From Allochromatium warmingii (GTDB taxonomy: Bacteria > Pseudomonadota > Gammaproteobacteria > Chromatiales > Chromatiaceae), in the NCBI RefSeq assembly GCF_900107145.1, contig NZ_FNOW01000004.1:1-64000 (forward strand): a stretch of DNA of 64,000 bases, in the 5' to 3' direction. The notes under the pieces were generated by a model, which had not been told where the DNA came from, did no database searches, and saw nothing but the letters and a program-made list of their open reading frames with translations. Below, in pieces: positions 8,823 through 18,858 of this stretch. Position 1 is the stretch's first letter, and every line of letters starts with the position of its first letter. A program made the position numbers and the translations under genes.

Positions 8823-8853
8823 AAAAAACCCGCCTAAAAGCAGCGGGTTTTTT
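8823..8853 (-). terminator. Rho-independent terminator of the tRNA-Ala/tRNA-Glu operon
   Basis: On the minus strand a GC stem (CCCGC / GCGGG) is followed by six T residues, just downstream of tRNA-Glu. Symmetric A and T runs mean it could also stop rightward transcription. Confidence 0.8.
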
Positions 8854-8857
8854 AAGA

Positions 8858-8933
8858 TGGCGTCCCCACGGGGGTTCGAACCCCGGTTACCGCCGTGAAA
8901 GGGCGGTGTCCTAGGCCACTAGACGATGGGGAC
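8858..8933 (-). tRNA. tRNA-Glu (anticodon UUC)
   Basis: The minus strand gives a complete cloverleaf with a GTCCCC/GGGGAC acceptor, a GGTTCGAACC T-loop region, the anticodon loop CTTTCAC with anticodon TTC, and an encoded CCA end. It is second in a two-tRNA operon behind tRNA-Ala. Confidence 0.97.
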
Positions 8934-9000
8934 AGTGACTGGTTTTTAGATTCGACGATTTGGACAGGATCGCCGAACGTTTGCAATACATTCTAAACTT

Positions 9001-9076
9001 TGGTGGAGCCAGGCGGGATCGAACCGCCGACCTCAACACTGCCAGTGTTGCGCTCTCCCAGCTGAGCTATGGCCCC
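9001..9076 (-). tRNA. tRNA-Ala (anticodon GGC)
   Basis: The minus strand starts GGGGCCATAGCTCAGCTGGG, has the anticodon stem-loop CACTGGCAGTG with anticodon GGC, the T-loop GGTTCGATCC, and an encoded CCA. It is the first gene of the tRNA operon, directly behind the promoter at 9095-9123. Confidence 0.97.
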
Positions 9077-9094
9077 AGTTCCCTGAGACCGCAA

Positions 9095-9123
9095 ATGTTA
9101 CAGACCTCTGTTCGATTTGTCTA
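9095..9123 (-). promoter_or_regulatory. Sigma70-type promoter of the tRNA operon
   Basis: On the minus strand TAGACA is followed after exactly 17 bases by TAACAT, about 19 bases upstream of the tRNA-Ala 5' end. A GC-rich stretch between the -10 and the tRNA resembles the discriminator of stable-RNA promoters. Confidence 0.6.
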
Positions 9124-9153
9124 GCATTTTTTTGCAAATGATCGGCACGGCGC

Positions 9154-9525
9154 TCACAGCCACTTCGGGAGCAAAATCAGCGCCCAGATGACCAAGCAAA
9201 ACGCGATGCTCGAGAACACCGCCGCCGAGGCGATGTCTTTGGCGCGGCCTGAGAGTTCGTGACGTTCAAGACCGACGCGATCAACATTGGCTTCAATCGC
9301 TGAGTTGAGTAGCTCGACAATCGGCACAATCAGCAGACTGCCGACTAGCATCGCCCGCTCAATCGGTGTTGCGCCGAGCCAGATGCCGAGCGGCACCAGC
9401 GGAATCAGCAAAAAAATCTCCTGCCTAAACGCCTCTTCTAGTTCGAAACAGGCTTTAAATCCCTTCATCGAATAGCCGAACGCTCGCACCACGCGCCGCC
9501 AGCCGCGTACATTGTGATTAGCCAT
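9154..9525 (-). CDS. dgkA: Diacylglycerol kinase (DgkA)
   Basis: This 123-residue integral membrane enzyme phosphorylates diacylglycerol to phosphatidic acid, recycling the lipid by-product of envelope glucan synthesis. It has the usual size and three predicted membrane helices: about residues 37-53, 58-76 and 97-119. The family signature [14 protein letters not shown] is at about residues 69-82, including the catalytic-site glutamates, followed by [15 protein letters not shown]. The ATG lies inside the end of gcvPB (8-base overlap), so it is probably translated from the same message. Confidence 0.95.
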   Translation of the reverse strand: MANHNVRGWRRVVRAFGYSMKGFKACFELEEAFRQEIFLLIPLVPLGIWLGATPIERAMLVGSLLIVPIVELLNSAIEANVDRVGLERHELSGRAKDIASAAVFSSIAFCLVIWALILLPKWL

Positions 9526-11002
9526 GTGTTGCGTTTATCTCCGTCTCCGTGTTCGCGTTCGGTGTCCAAGCGAGATCAAGCTGCCGCGCTGCCCGTACAT
9601 CATCAAGACGGCGCACCGGCAAGCTGTGTGGGGCGCTGCGGACACGTTCGGGATGGGTCTGGGCTTCGCTGCGAATGGCCGTTAACGCGGCAATGAAACC
9701 ATCTAAATCGTCTTTGCTTTCGGTCTCGGTCGGCTCGATCAACAGACATTCGGGTACCAGCAGCGGAAAATACGTCGTCGGGGCGTGATAACCATAATCG
9801 AGCAGCCGCTTGGCAATATCCATCGTGTTAACACCGAACTCACGCGCCTCGCGCTTCAGGGTGATGATAAATTCATGGCTTGCCCGCCGCGTTGGATAGG
9901 CGGCCTCAAATCCAGCGGCTTGCAGTCGCGCCAGCAGATAATTGGCGTTGAGCGTGGCGAACTCGGCAACGCGACCCATGCCTTCCCGTCCGATCAGTCG
10001 CGCATACACATAGGCGCGGAGCAGAATGCCGATATTCCCACCAAAGGCGGTCAGCCGTCCGATGCTTGCGGGGCGATCAGATTCGGTCAGCCAGCGGTAG
10101 TGATTGTTTTCGCACGCGACCAGCGGCACGGGGAGATAGGGTTCGAGCCGTTGCGAAACGCCCACCGGCCCCGCTCCGGGGCCACCGCCGCCATGTGGCG
10201 TTGAGAAGGTTTTATGTAAATTCATGTGGATGACATCGAAGCCCATGTCACCCGGACGCACCTGACCGAGAATGGCGTTGAGGTTCGCGCCGTCATAATA
10301 GAGTAGGCCGCCGACCTCGTGTACAGCATGGGCGATGGCTTGAATATTCCGGTCGAATACGCCGACGGTGCTCGGATTGGTGAGCATGATGCCAGCGGTG
10401 TGCGGGCCGACGGCGGCGCGGAGGGCGGCGAGATCGACATCGCCATCTGGCCCGGTCGGAATTTCGCGCACCGTAAAACCGCACATCACCGCCGAGGCTG
10501 GATTGGTGCCGTGTGCGGCATCGGGCACCAGCATCTCGGTGCGAGCATAGTCGCCGCGTGCCTGATGATAGGCGCGGATCATGGCAACTCCGGCAAATTC
10601 ACCCTGCGCTCCCGCCGCTGGCGTCAGCGAGACGGCCTGCATTCCGGTCACAGTTTTAAGGATCTCTTGCAGCTCAAATAGACAGGCGAGCACGCCTTGC
10701 CCGTGCGTCTCCGGTGCCAGTGGATGCCGCCCCCCAAAACCCGATAACATCGCCAAGCTGTTACAGGCGCGGGGGTTGTACTTCATCGTACAAGAGCCGA
10801 GCGGGTAGACATGCGTGTCGATGGAGAAATTCTGTTGCGACAAGCGCGTGTAATGACGCACCGCCTGCATCTCGGAGACCTCCGGCAGCGGCGGGCGCGT
10901 GCGGCGGCGCAGTGCGGCGGGGATGTCAGCGACGGCGGGCGCGTGTAGCGGTGCTTGCGCGGTAGCGCGACGACCGGTTCGGGAGTGCTCTTGGATCAGC
11001 AT
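9518..11002 (-). CDS. gcvPB: Glycine dehydrogenase (decarboxylating) subunit 2
   Basis: This 494-residue protein is the PLP-carrying subunit of the two-subunit P-protein of the glycine cleavage system. It decarboxylates glycine and passes the aminomethyl group to the lipoyl H-protein. The PLP lysine is K264 in [20 protein letters not shown]. Other family blocks are [12 protein letters not shown] (about residues 66-77) and [14 protein letters not shown]. The length is normal. Its usual partners gcvPA, gcvH and gcvT are not in this window, so the operon is split here. It is followed by dgkA with an overlap. No clear Shine-Dalgarno precedes the ATG at 11002. Confidence 0.96.
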   Translation of the reverse strand: MLIQEHSRTGRRATAQAPLHAPAVADIPAALRRRTRPPLPEVSEMQAVRHYTRLSQQNFSIDTHVYPLGSCTMKYNPRACNSLAMLSGFGGRHPLAPETHGQGVLACLFELQEILKTVTGMQAVSLTPAAGAQGEFAGVAMIRAYHQARGDYARTEMLVPDAAHGTNPASAVMCGFTVREIPTGPDGDVDLAALRAAVGPHTAGIMLTNPSTVGVFDRNIQAIAHAVHEVGGLLYYDGANLNAILGQVRPGDMGFDVIHMNLHKTFSTPHGGGGPGAGPVGVSQRLEPYLPVPLVACENNHYRWLTESDRPASIGRLTAFGGNIGILLRAYVYARLIGREGMGRVAEFATLNANYLLARLQAAGFEAAYPTRRASHEFIITLKREAREFGVNTMDIAKRLLDYGYHAPTTYFPLLVPECLLIEPTETESKDDLDGFIAALTAIRSEAQTHPERVRSAPHSLPVRRLDDVRAARQLDLAWTPNANTETEINATHG

Positions 11003-11140
11003 AGCGAGGGTGTCTACGAATCGAAAAATAGTTCAAACGCAGCGATCACACTGCGATTAGCGGATGTTGAGTCTGACACAAGCAAGCGACGAATCCGTGA
11101 CGCATCGGGCGCGGGTGTGCGATGCGCCAGTCACTGTGAA

Positions 11141-11962
11141 TCAAAGATCGGCGCTGGAAGCCGACGGCTGGAAGCTGACCACCTCACGCCGCCACCCGAG
11201 CGCCGAATAACTCAACAGCTCGCCGACGCCCTCGCGCCAATCCGCCAACACCAGCCGTTCGGCGCTACCGTCGGTCAGCGTGTGCGTATGGTTAGCGGGG
11301 CGATGGGTATGGCCGTGAATCAGCCGCGTGGCACGCTGGCGCTGGAGCGTCTCGCGCACGGCTTGCGGGTTGACATCCATGATAATCGGCGGTTTTTCGG
11401 CATTGGCTAACGCACTGCGGCGGCGATATTCAGCGGCAATCGCCCGCCGACTCGCCAGCGATTTCCACAAAAACAGCTGCTGCACCAGCCGATTGCGCAC
11501 GCGCCGCCGAAAGCGTTGATAGGCTAGATCATCGGTGCAGAGTTGATCGCCGTGTAACAACAGGGTCAGCTCGCCGTCGAGCAAGATCCGGTACGGATCA
11601 GGCAGCAGCCGACAGCCGGTTGCGCGGGCGAAGGCACGTCCGATAAGAAAATCACGATTCCCATGCAGCAGCGCACATTCCGTACCCGATGCGGTCAGAT
11701 CGTGCAACGCCTGTCGCACCGCCTGATGCAGTGGCGCGTCGTCATCATCGCCGATCCAGACATCAAACAGATCGCCCAGAATATACAGCCGCCGCGCTGC
11801 GCGTGCCCGTCCAGCCAGAAACTGCTGAAAACACGCCAGCGTTGTCGGCTGCGCGGGCGTCAGATGCAGGTCAGATATAAATAGCGCCTCACCAGCGGCA
11901 GCGCTCCAGCAATCGGTCAAATCAGTCCGGCTCCGGCAGTTCCAGCCAAGTTTGCAGCGCAT
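11141..11962 (-). CDS. lpxH: UDP-2,3-diacylglucosamine diphosphatase (LpxH)
   Basis: LpxH hydrolyses UDP-2,3-diacylglucosamine to lipid X in lipid A synthesis, at the inner face of the inner membrane. All metal-binding blocks of the calcineurin-like family are visible: FISDLHLTP, GDLFDVWIGDDDD, LHGNRDFLIG, LLHGDQLCTDD and HGHTHRPANH. The start is uncertain. The ATG at 11962 gives 273 residues but overlaps the upstream small gene by 41 bases; a TTG at 11920, one base after that gene's stop, would give 259 residues, closer to the usual size of about 240. The last residues (SFQPSASSADL) are encoded by a GCTGGAAGC-type repeat, a pattern seen at other gene ends here. Confidence 0.94.
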   Translation of the reverse strand: MRCKLGWNCRSRTDLTDCWSAAAGEALFISDLHLTPAQPTTLACFQQFLAGRARAARRLYILGDLFDVWIGDDDDAPLHQAVRQALHDLTASGTECALLHGNRDFLIGRAFARATGCRLLPDPYRILLDGELTLLLHGDQLCTDDLAYQRFRRRVRNRLVQQLFLWKSLASRRAIAAEYRRRSALANAEKPPIIMDVNPQAVRETLQRQRATRLIHGHTHRPANHTHTLTDGSAERLVLADWREGVGELLSYSALGWRREVVSFQPSASSADL

Positions 11963-12221
11963 CGATCAGCGCCTGTGCTTGGGCGCGGCTGGAAATATTG
12001 AATTTGGACTGTTGACGATATTCGCCGTTGCGTTTTTGATAGCGACGGATGGTGTAGCGGTCGGCGCTATAGCTTTGCTTGGCGCGATCCCATTCGCGGT
12101 AACGAAATAGAATGGTCGTCCAACTGCCTTTCGATAAAATGACTTTGTCGCATTCCTGCGTGGTTTCGATGCCGTCGTCATCAACATAGGTGACGGTTAA
12201 TTCTTCAATCGTTTCGGCCAT
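11922..12221 (-). CDS. Conserved small hypothetical protein
   Basis: This 99-residue, charged, soluble protein starts MAETIEELTVTYVDDDG. It contains a beta-rich block with KVILSKGSWTTILFRYREWD and ends with an alpha-helical KFNISSRAQAQALIDALQTW. I do not recognise a named domain. No membrane segment or signal peptide is seen. The start at 12221 is chosen because the conserved-looking acidic N terminus begins there; the frame is open for another 35 codons upstream, but that sequence looks like intergenic DNA. It sits directly upstream of lpxH on the same strand, so co-transcription is likely. Confidence 0.75.
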   Translation of the reverse strand: MAETIEELTVTYVDDDGIETTQECDKVILSKGSWTTILFRYREWDRAKQSYSADRYTIRRYQKRNGEYRQQSKFNISSRAQAQALIDALQTWLELPEPD

Positions 12222-12303
12222 GCTCGGGTACTCGTGTCGCTCAATGGCCGCGATCTTAAACGGCCTTTGGTATGAACACCACTGGTACAGGCGAGAGTTC
12301 AGC

Positions 12304-12702
12304 ATGATCGGCAAATTTCTCATCACGTTGGTGGTTGTCTTGATTGCCTATGCAGTGCTCCGCGCCCGCTGGCGCGATGCGGATGCGCCGCTGGACGATG
12401 CGCAATCGCAGTGCCTTCCGGGGACGCCATTCACAGTACGCCCGATGATGCGTCTGGCCGCTGCGCTGCTGGTTGCGATCATGACGGTGGGCAGTGCGCT
12501 GTATTTACTACTTGATTGGCTGGATGCGCGTGCCGTCGTACAGGTGCAGGTGATTAACGCCAATACCGGCCAGATCACGCCTTACGAATCGCGACGCGGC
12601 GCTATCGACGGTCGGCGTTTTACGACGCTTGACGGGCGCGAAATTCGGCTCGCGGATGTCGAGCGGATGATGGTACTGCCCGCTGCTGCTGACCGCCCCT
12701 AA
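12304..12702 (+). CDS. Hypothetical membrane protein
   Basis: This 132-residue protein has two predicted membrane helices: residues about 4-19 (FLITLVVVLIAYAVLRA) and 50-69 (AAALLVAIMTVGSALYLLLD). A short soluble C-terminal domain of about 60 residues follows, rich in beta-type sequence (VVQVQVINANTGQITPYE, then REIRLADVERMMVL). I do not recognise the family. The ATG at 12304 is preferred over longer in-frame starts because the first helix begins right after it. It is divergent from the small gene at 11922-12221. Confidence 0.65.
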   Translation: MIGKFLITLVVVLIAYAVLRARWRDADAPLDDAQSQCLPGTPFTVRPMMRLAAALLVAIMTVGSALYLLLDWLDARAVVQVQVINANTGQITPYESRRGAIDGRRFTTLDGREIRLADVERMMVLPAAADRP

Positions 12703-12810
12703 TCGGCTCGCGCCGCGCTGCATCTTGTATCCAAGCATTTTAGTTCCATGTTAAAGCGCAGCCATATAACGCTAGGTTCAACGGTTGTAATCGCTGTGGA
12801 GACGATACAA

Positions 12811-13416
12811 ATGCGCAATCCGATGCTCTCGATGCTGCTCACTGGTGCGCTGGCGCTGAGTGCCGCGCCCGTAGTGGCTGATTGGACGCTCGACGCTGAA
12901 CGCTCGGCGGTGACCTATGTCACGATTAAAGCGAAAGATATTGCCGAAAATAATCGGTTTCAGGAATTACACGGACACATCGACGACAGTGGACAGGTGG
13001 TGGTGTCGCTGATGCTCGATAGCGTCGAGACGCTGATTCCGATTCGGAATGAACGGATGCGCGACATTCTGTTTGAGACAACCAATTACAAAGAAGCGCA
13101 ATTACAGGCACAGCTTGATCCGAAGCTGTTGGCATCCTTGCCGGTCGGTCAAATTCAGCGCGTTGCTGCTGAAGGTCAGCTCACGCTGCACGGTCAAAGC
13201 CAACAGCTCACGCTGTCGATGCTGGTCGGGCGGCTCGATGTGAATACGGTGATGGTTGCCAGCACCGAACCGCTATTGATTGAAGCATCGAAATTTGGCT
13301 TGAGTGATCGGGTTGAAAAACTGCGCGAGATTGCTGGATTGCAGAGTATTAGCGAGGCGGTGCCGGTGGTGTTTGTGGTGACTTTTACGCAAAAAACAGC
13401 GGCGGTGAGCGAATAA
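12811..13416 (+). CDS. YceI-like periplasmic lipid-binding family protein
   Basis: This 201-residue protein has a Sec signal peptide (residues 1 to about 24, ending APVVADW). The mature domain is the YceI/lipocalin-like beta barrel: it opens WTLDAERSAVTYVTIKA, has VVSLMLDSVETLIPIRNERMRDILF (charged arginines typical of YceI) and ends VPVVFVVTFTQK. YceI proteins bind isoprenoid-type lipids in the periplasm; the ligand here is unknown. GGAG about 10 bases upstream supports the ATG at 12811 over an earlier in-frame start. The gene is probably monocistronic. Confidence 0.85.
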   Translation: MRNPMLSMLLTGALALSAAPVVADWTLDAERSAVTYVTIKAKDIAENNRFQELHGHIDDSGQVVVSLMLDSVETLIPIRNERMRDILFETTNYKEAQLQAQLDPKLLASLPVGQIQRVAAEGQLTLHGQSQQLTLSMLVGRLDVNTVMVASTEPLLIEASKFGLSDRVEKLREIAGLQSISEAVPVVFVVTFTQKTAAVSE

Positions 13417-13443
13417 CGCCGCCAGCCGCCAGCGCCGGTCTGG

Positions 13444-14424
13444 TCACAAATCTCTCACTTCCTGACCCAACCCCCCCAACACCCGCTGCAAGTCCTGCGG
13501 CAGCGGCGCATCGAGGCGCAGCGGACGCGCCATCGCTTCCAGCTTAAAACTCAGGGTCGCGGCATGAAGAAATAACCGCGTCAGCCCGTAGTGTTTGAGC
13601 CAGCGATTGGCCGCCGCGTCGCCGTATTTCTCATCGCCCGCCAGCGGCGTGCCCAGATGCGCTGCGTGAACGCGAATCTGGTGCGTGCGGCCGGTGAGCA
13701 ACTCGGCTTCCACCAGCGTCAACACCTGTTCACCAACCACGAACCGCTCCACACGCCGAAACCGCGTGCGCGAGGGCTTGCCATCCTGCGGATCGACGCG
13801 CACCACGCGCTCACCGCTGCTGAGGACATTTTTTTTCAGCGGCGCATCGACTAACAGCTCGGCACGCGGTAGCTCACCGACCAGTAATGCCAGATAGCGT
13901 TTATCTAGCCCGCCATCACGGATCAGCGCATGGAGTTCGCGCAACGCACTGCGGCGCTTGCAGAGCACTAAACAGCCCGAAGTCTCGCGGTCAAGTCGAT
14001 GCACCAGCTCCAGTTCGCGCCCGGGACGCAGTTGGCGCAGGGATTCAATCACGCCATAACTCAGCCCACTGCCGCCATGCACCGCCAGCCCCGAAGGTTT
14101 GTCGAGCACCAACAGCCGCTCATCTTCATAAATCACCGCTTGATCGAGCCGCGCTAACTGCGCTTCCGGCACGCGCGCAGGCGGTGCCGCTGCGCCGAGG
14201 CGGATCGGCGGCAGGCGCACCACATCGCCACAGCGCAACCGATAATCGGCCTTAATCCGGCCCTTGTTGACGCGCACCTCACCGCGCCGCAACAGCCGAT
14301 AGAGATGACTGCGCGGCACGCCCTTGAGCACGCGGAGCAAAAAATTATCGATCCGTTGCCCGTCGCTCTGCGCGTCGATCTGGACGGATTGCACCGCCGT
14401 GCTGCCAGCCCCGTCTCGGGACAT
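13444..14424 (-). CDS. rluC: 23S rRNA pseudouridine synthase RluC
   Basis: RluC converts three uridines of 23S rRNA domain II/V to pseudouridine. With the start at 14424 the protein is 326 residues. It has an N-terminal S4 RNA-binding domain (QRIDNFLLRVLKGVPRSHLY, then LLRRGEVRVNKGRI) and a RluA-type catalytic domain with the catalytic aspartate in LVHRLDRETSGCLV. The later blocks LLTGRTHQIRVHA and RLFLHAATLSF are also present. The frame stays open upstream to 14631, but that extension has no family similarity. It is divergent from rne, the same arrangement as in Escherichia coli, which supports both the RluC call and vertical inheritance. Confidence 0.94.
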   Translation of the reverse strand: MSRDGAGSTAVQSVQIDAQSDGQRIDNFLLRVLKGVPRSHLYRLLRRGEVRVNKGRIKADYRLRCGDVVRLPPIRLGAAAPPARVPEAQLARLDQAVIYEDERLLVLDKPSGLAVHGGSGLSYGVIESLRQLRPGRELELVHRLDRETSGCLVLCKRRSALRELHALIRDGGLDKRYLALLVGELPRAELLVDAPLKKNVLSSGERVVRVDPQDGKPSRTRFRRVERFVVGEQVLTLVEAELLTGRTHQIRVHAAHLGTPLAGDEKYGDAAANRWLKHYGLTRLFLHAATLSFKLEAMARPLRLDAPLPQDLQRVLGGLGQEVRDL

Positions 14425-15057
14425 GGCGCGGCGCGGCGCGGGAGTTTTGGGCGGTTGAGACGAGTCTGAAACGTTCAAGTTACGTATCCGAATCTGAGCC
14501 GGTGGCTCAATTGCTGCTAACAGGGGATCGCTGATACTATTGACGCCTTGTGCTGGCCAAGTAAAAGCGGAATTTTTCCGGAGCGGCCCGTGCATCGCGG
14601 GTGCGTCATCACGACCCGTACAAACCGGCATCCGACACCTGACTCAGCCACCTTACGGGGGCCGCGCCGTGCGTCCAGCCCGCTTGCCTTGTCGAGGTCG
14701 AGCGCGGCCGAATTCTACACCCAGCGCCGTCCCCGAGTAGCCCGTCGAGGCCGCCAGCGCCGCCGATGCCACTTCTGCCGCTCCGAGGCGGGTCAGTCCC
14801 ATCCTTAAAAAATTGCGGACAACCCAAACACACGCGGACACCGTTAGCGGTGCCGCATAACGCTGGTTCATCTGCGCGTGCCCGTTTCAGTCCGACCCAG
14901 CGTTGTTGACTGAACGGACTGTGCCGACGCCGTGCTCGCACCCCTTGCGCGTCGAGCGGCGCGGGGCCGTTCCGCCTGCCGAGTCTCCACCTGGGATCTC
15001 GGGGGCGCGATGCCCCAACCACGGGTCACGCGCCGTGGTGTGTAGGACAGGAATAAC
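14425..15057. promoter_or_regulatory. rluC-rne divergent intergenic region with a long rne leader
   Basis: This stretch of about 630 bases has no supported gene. It contains GC-rich segments able to form stem-loops, for example ACACCGTTAGCGGTG near 14837-14851. In Escherichia coli the long rne 5' UTR mediates autoregulation by RNase E, and the length here would allow the same; this is inference. GGACAGG a few bases before 15058 can serve as the rne ribosome-binding site. Short open frames here overlap both strands and show no family features. Confidence 0.45.
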
Positions 15058-18000
15058 ATGAAACGTATGCTCATCAACGCAACTCAGCCGGAAGAGTTGC
15101 GCGTAGCCACTGTCGATGGACAGTTGCTCTATAACCTCGATATCGAATCATCCGGACGCGAACAAAAAAAAGCCAATATCTACAAAGGAATTATCACCCG
15201 CGTTGAGCCGAGTTTGGAAGCGGCATTTGTCGATTACGGGGCCGAACGGCATGGTTTTTTACCGCTGAAAGAAATCGCCCGCGCTTATTTTGAAGCCGAT
15301 ACGGTTAAATCTGGATCGCGGGTCAGCATCAAAGACTCGGTGCGTGAAGGCCGTGAAGTCGTGGTGCAAATTGATAAAGAAGAGCGCGGCAATAAGGGCG
15401 CGGCGCTCACGACCTTTATCTCATTGGCCGGACGTTATTTGGTGCTGATGCCGAATAATCCGCGTGCCGGTGGCGTATCGCGGCGGATTGAAGGTCAGGA
15501 TCGCACCGAACTGCGCGACGCAATGAGCCAGTTGCAGATTCCTGAAGATATGGGGCTGATTGTCCGCACAGCGGGTGTTGGTAAAAATGTCGAGGAATTA
15601 CAATGGGATCTCGATTATCTGCTTCAGCTCTGGCAGGCGATTGTGCATTCGGGCGCGAGTCGTAAAGCGCCGTTTCTGATTTATCAAGAAAGCGATGTCA
15701 TTATTCGCTCAATCCGCGATTATTTGCGTGTGGATATTGGCGAAATTGTCATCGACGACCGCACCGTCTATGAACGCGCCGAGAATTTTATTCGGCAAGT
15801 GATGCCGCAGAATTTGAAAAAACTGCGCTTGTATCAAGACGAAGTGCCGCTGTTTACCCGCTATCAAATCGAAACGCAGATTGAATCAGCCTTTCAGCGT
15901 GAAGTGCGCTTACCATCGGGCGGTTCGATTGTCATTGACCATACCGAAGCCCTGACTTCGATTGATATTAACTCAGCGCGTGCAACCAAAGGCGCGGATA
16001 TCGAAGAAACCGCGCTCAATACCAATCTGGAAGCTGCCGACGAAATCGCCCGTCAATTACGGCTGCGCGATTTAGGCGGTTTATTCGTGATTGATTTTAT
16101 TGATATGGGGCCGCCGAAAAATCAGCGGGCGGTCGAAGATCGCCTGCGCGAGGCGCTCAAGCAGGATCGGGCGCGGGTGCAGGTGGCGCGGATTTCGCGC
16201 TTTGGACTGTTGGAGATGTCGCGCCAGCGGCTCCGTCCGTCGCTCGGCGAGTCGAGTCAGCAAATCTGCCCGCGCTGCAAAGGTCAGGGTACGATTCGTG
16301 GCGTCGAATCGCTCGCGCTCTCGATTCTGCGTATCCTCGAAGAAGAGGCGATGAAGGACAGCACGCAGCGGCTGCAAGCGCAGTTGCCGGTGAGTGTGGC
16401 GACCTTTTTGCTCAACGAAAAGCGCCGCGCCATTCTCGATATTGAGCAGCGTCAAGAGGTCGAAATTCTGCTCATCCCGAATGAGCATTTGCACACGCCG
16501 GACTACAAAATCGAACGCATCCGCGCTCAGGAAGCGACGAAGGGCGCGGCTGAGGAACTGCCCAGTTATACGATGAAAACGGTCCCGGAGCCGAGCACGA
16601 CTGTGCCGCATTATGCCAAGCTCGGGCAGCCGGCACGCAGCGAAGAGCCGGCGGTAAAACTCAGTGCGCCAACTGTGCCCGCGCCGCGTCAGACCGAGCG
16701 CCCGCGCCCGACGCCGCCGACGACGGTGAGCCGCAAAGAGAGTGAGCGTACCGAGTCAGAAAGTTTGCTGAAGCGGATTTGGAGCGGGCTGTTTCTCTCG
16801 CGCTCCAACGAGCCGGGCAACGCCGCGCCGCTGGCGTCCGATCAGCGCCCCCAGCGCACTGAAACGGATGAACGCGCTGGACGCCAGCACGCACGCGGCG
16901 AGTCGGCGACTGCGCCCAAAGCCAGCCCGCAACCGGAAGATACCCAGCGGCAACGTGCGGGACGCGATGAACGGCGGCGTCAGCCTGCGCCGACGCAGCC
17001 GGAACGTCGGCCACGCGATGAAGCGAGCGATGAGCTAAACGGCGGTGACGAAAACGGACGCGATGACCGCCGCCGCGCCAATACTGCGAACCCACGCAGT
17101 CGTAACGGACGGCGCAACACGCCCAACACCCCTAACACCACTCAGCCGCCGCGTTCAGAGCGCCCAGCCGAGCCGTCAGCCGTTGAGCCGAGCCGCGATC
17201 CGGCGACACCGCCGAAGCGTCGGGATGCCGGAGCCGATGAGCCGCGCCTAGCACGGCCCGTGCCCGAGGTACGCCGCGAGCGTGAGCTGACGCCACCGCG
17301 TGAAGTGCGTGAGGTCGCGGAACCTGAAGTCACGCACGATCAATTCGATCAACTCGATGATGATGCGACTGAAACCGCGTTGCACCCAGTTGCCGCTGTT
17401 GAGCGTCCGCGTTCGTCGCGGCGGCGGCGCGGTGGACGTAATCGTCGCCGTCCGGCTAGTGCGCCGCTGACGGATGCCGAGATGAGCGCGAGTGACGACG
17501 GTGAGCGCGAGTCTGCGCCTGAGTCTGAGCAGACAATGCGCACCAGCAGCGAGGCTGCGCCGGTTGCGGTTGCAGTCACGGTAGAAGCGCCCGCTGCCGA
17601 ACCGCGGCTGCTGTTGTCCCATACCCCGCTTCCTGAAGTGATTCAAGCGGTTATAGCGGAAATTGTGTCTGCGCCGTTAGAATTAGCAGAATCAGCGCCT
17701 GCGCCAGATTCGACGCCGACGCCCGCACCAGAACCGGAATCAGCGCCAGAACACACCGCGATGCCGGATCCTGCGCTGGACGTTGTGCCGCAATCTGAGC
17801 CAGAAACTGTCCAGCCATCGGAAGCGCCCGAAGTTGCGCCAGAACCAGCAACGCCGCCGCGTGTGACGCCTGAACCGGAAATGTTTGAAGTGGTAGAAGT
17901 GATGCAGCGCGTCGAAACCGAGGCCGCGCCGCTTATGGTTGCAACTCCAGAACCCGCGTTACCGCAATCAGAACGCGAACCGCTGGAAACTGCGCCGTCG

Positions 18001-18150
18001 ATTCAGGTGGCCGCTACCGCACCGGAGACCGAGACCGACGCGCCGCGCAGCGTGTCAAGCGAGCCGTCGGCGCTCCGTGATACCGCCGCTGCGCCGGAGA
18101 TGATTTTCGAGCGCCGCCTAGACACGGATCGTAGCGCCTCGGACGCTTAA
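15058..18150 (+). CDS. rne: Ribonuclease E
   Basis: This 1030-residue protein is the essential endoribonuclease that initiates mRNA decay and processes rRNA and tRNA. The N-terminal half (about residues 1-510) is the catalytic domain. It has an S1-like segment ([20 protein letters not shown]), the DNase I-like region with catalytic aspartates in [14 protein letters not shown] and [12 protein letters not shown], and the Zn-link C404-P-R-C407 that joins dimers. The C-terminal half is low complexity: arginine-rich segments ([12 protein letters not shown]) for RNA binding, then proline- and glutamate-rich sequence that would be the disordered degradosome scaffold. The length and organisation match other gammaproteobacterial RNase E proteins. 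Confidence 0.97.
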   Translation: MKRMLINATQPEELRVATVDGQLLYNLDIESSGREQKKANIYKGIITRVEPSLEAAFVDYGAERHGFLPLKEIARAYFEADTVKSGSRVSIKDSVREGREVVVQIDKEERGNKGAALTTFISLAGRYLVLMPNNPRAGGVSRRIEGQDRTELRDAMSQLQIPEDMGLIVRTAGVGKNVEELQWDLDYLLQLWQAIVHSGASRKAPFLIYQESDVIIRSIRDYLRVDIGEIVIDDRTVYERAENFIRQVMPQNLKKLRLYQDEVPLFTRYQIETQIESAFQREVRLPSGGSIVIDHTEALTSIDINSARATKGADIEETALNTNLEAADEIARQLRLRDLGGLFVIDFIDMGPPKNQRAVEDRLREALKQDRARVQVARISRFGLLEMSRQRLRPSLGESSQQICPRCKGQGTIRGVESLALSILRILEEEAMKDSTQRLQAQLPVSVATFLLNEKRRAILDIEQRQEVEILLIPNEHLHTPDYKIERIRAQEATKGAAEELPSYTMKTVPEPSTTVPHYAKLGQPARSEEPAVKLSAPTVPAPRQTERPRPTPPTTVSRKESERTESESLLKRIWSGLFLSRSNEPGNAAPLASDQRPQRTETDERAGRQHARGESATAPKASPQPEDTQRQRAGRDERRRQPAPTQPERRPRDEASDELNGGDENGRDDRRRANTANPRSRNGRRNTPNTPNTTQPPRSERPAEPSAVEPSRDPATPPKRRDAGADEPRLARPVPEVRRERELTPPREVREVAEPEVTHDQFDQLDDDATETALHPVAAVERPRSSRRRRGGRNRRRPASAPLTDAEMSASDDGERESAPESEQTMRTSSEAAPVAVAVTVEAPAAEPRLLLSHTPLPEVIQAVIAEIVSAPLELAESAPAPDSTPTPAPEPESAPEHTAMPDPALDVVPQSEPETVQPSEAPEVAPEPATPPRVTPEPEMFEVVEVMQRVETEAAPLMVATPEPALPQSEREPLETAPSIQVAATAPETETDAPRSVSSEPSALRDTAAAPEMIFERRLDTDRSASDA

Positions 18151-18161
18151 ATCGGAAAGAC

Positions 18162-18200
18162 GCAACGGCCTGCGCAGTGCCAAACTGGGCAGGCCGTTGC
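18162..18200. terminator. Convergent terminator between rne and the phosphatase gene
   Basis: A perfect 12-base stem (GCAACGGCCTGC, with its complement at 18189-18200) encloses a 15-base loop right after the rne stop. It lies between convergent genes. The T-tract on the plus side is short, so efficiency is uncertain. Confidence 0.65.
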
Positions 18201-18201
18201 T

Positions 18202-18696
18202 TCAAAAATGCCGCTGTTTAATATCCACTAATAAACCGCGTGCAGCGGATTCGACTAAATCAAATACCTGCTCAAAACCGCGCTGACCGCCATAATAAGG
18301 ATCGGGCACTTCACGAATACCTAATTCCGGCGCAAAGTCGAGAAATAATTTCAGCCGATCTTCAAAACCATGTGGGCAGAGTGTTGCCAGACAGGAATAA
18401 TTGTCACGATCCATCGCCAGCACATATTGAAACTGCTTGAAATCCTCAGCCGCTACCAAGCGAGCACGTAAATCACTGATATCCAGCCCGCGCACCTGCG
18501 CCATATCGCGGGCGCGGCGATCCGGTGGCTCACCGATGTGATAGGCGTGAGTGCCCGCTGAATCAATCACAATGCGATGCGTCAGCCCTTCATCTTGAAC
18601 CAAACGCCGAAACACACCATGCGCGGTCGGTGAGCGACAGATATTCCCCATGCAAACAAAAAGAACGTGTATTTTAGCGGGTGTATTCAAGTTCAT
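18202..18696 (-). CDS. Low-molecular-weight protein tyrosine phosphatase
   Basis: This 164-residue protein has the LMW-PTP P-loop VCMGNICRSPTAHGVF at about residues 14-29, with nucleophilic Cys and Arg in C-x5-R-S. It also has the general-acid loop VPDPYYGG near residue 130. These enzymes dephosphorylate phosphotyrosine on proteins, or related small substrates. No tyrosine kinase or capsule export gene sits next to it, so its substrate cannot be inferred from context. It is transcribed towards rne, with an intergenic repeat upstream. Confidence 0.92.
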   Translation of the reverse strand: MNLNTPAKIHVLFVCMGNICRSPTAHGVFRRLVQDEGLTHRIVIDSAGTHAYHIGEPPDRRARDMAQVRGLDISDLRARLVAAEDFKQFQYVLAMDRDNYSCLATLCPHGFEDRLKLFLDFAPELGIREVPDPYYGGQRGFEQVFDLVESAARGLLVDIKQRHF

Positions 18697-18740
18697 TTTG
18701 CGGCCTGAAATCTAAGCTTGCAACATGCAATAAACAAAAC

Positions 18741-18826
18741 AGACAGGATTAAGCAAGAGTGACTAGACAGGTTTAATAGTTTGAAAAATCCTGTTCATCT
18801 TGAACAATCCTGTTAATCCTGTCTAA
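18741..18826. repeat. Dispersed GACAGGATTAA/ATCCTGTC palindromic repeat, copy 1
   Basis: The left part begins AGACAGGATTAA and the right part ends AATCCTGTTAATCCTGTCT, forming an imperfect inverted repeat of about 85 bases. Related copies lie at 42049-42141 and 62161-62269. This copy is the most degenerate (extra GACTAGACAGG inside). It fills the gap between two minus-strand genes. Confidence 0.8.
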
Positions 18827-18858
18827 TATTTTAATGCCTCATATCTCACGCTATCTAT

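Noticed and set aside
16081-16611. A 176-codon minus-strand frame opposite rne.
   Set aside because: It is an antisense shadow of a highly conserved coding region.
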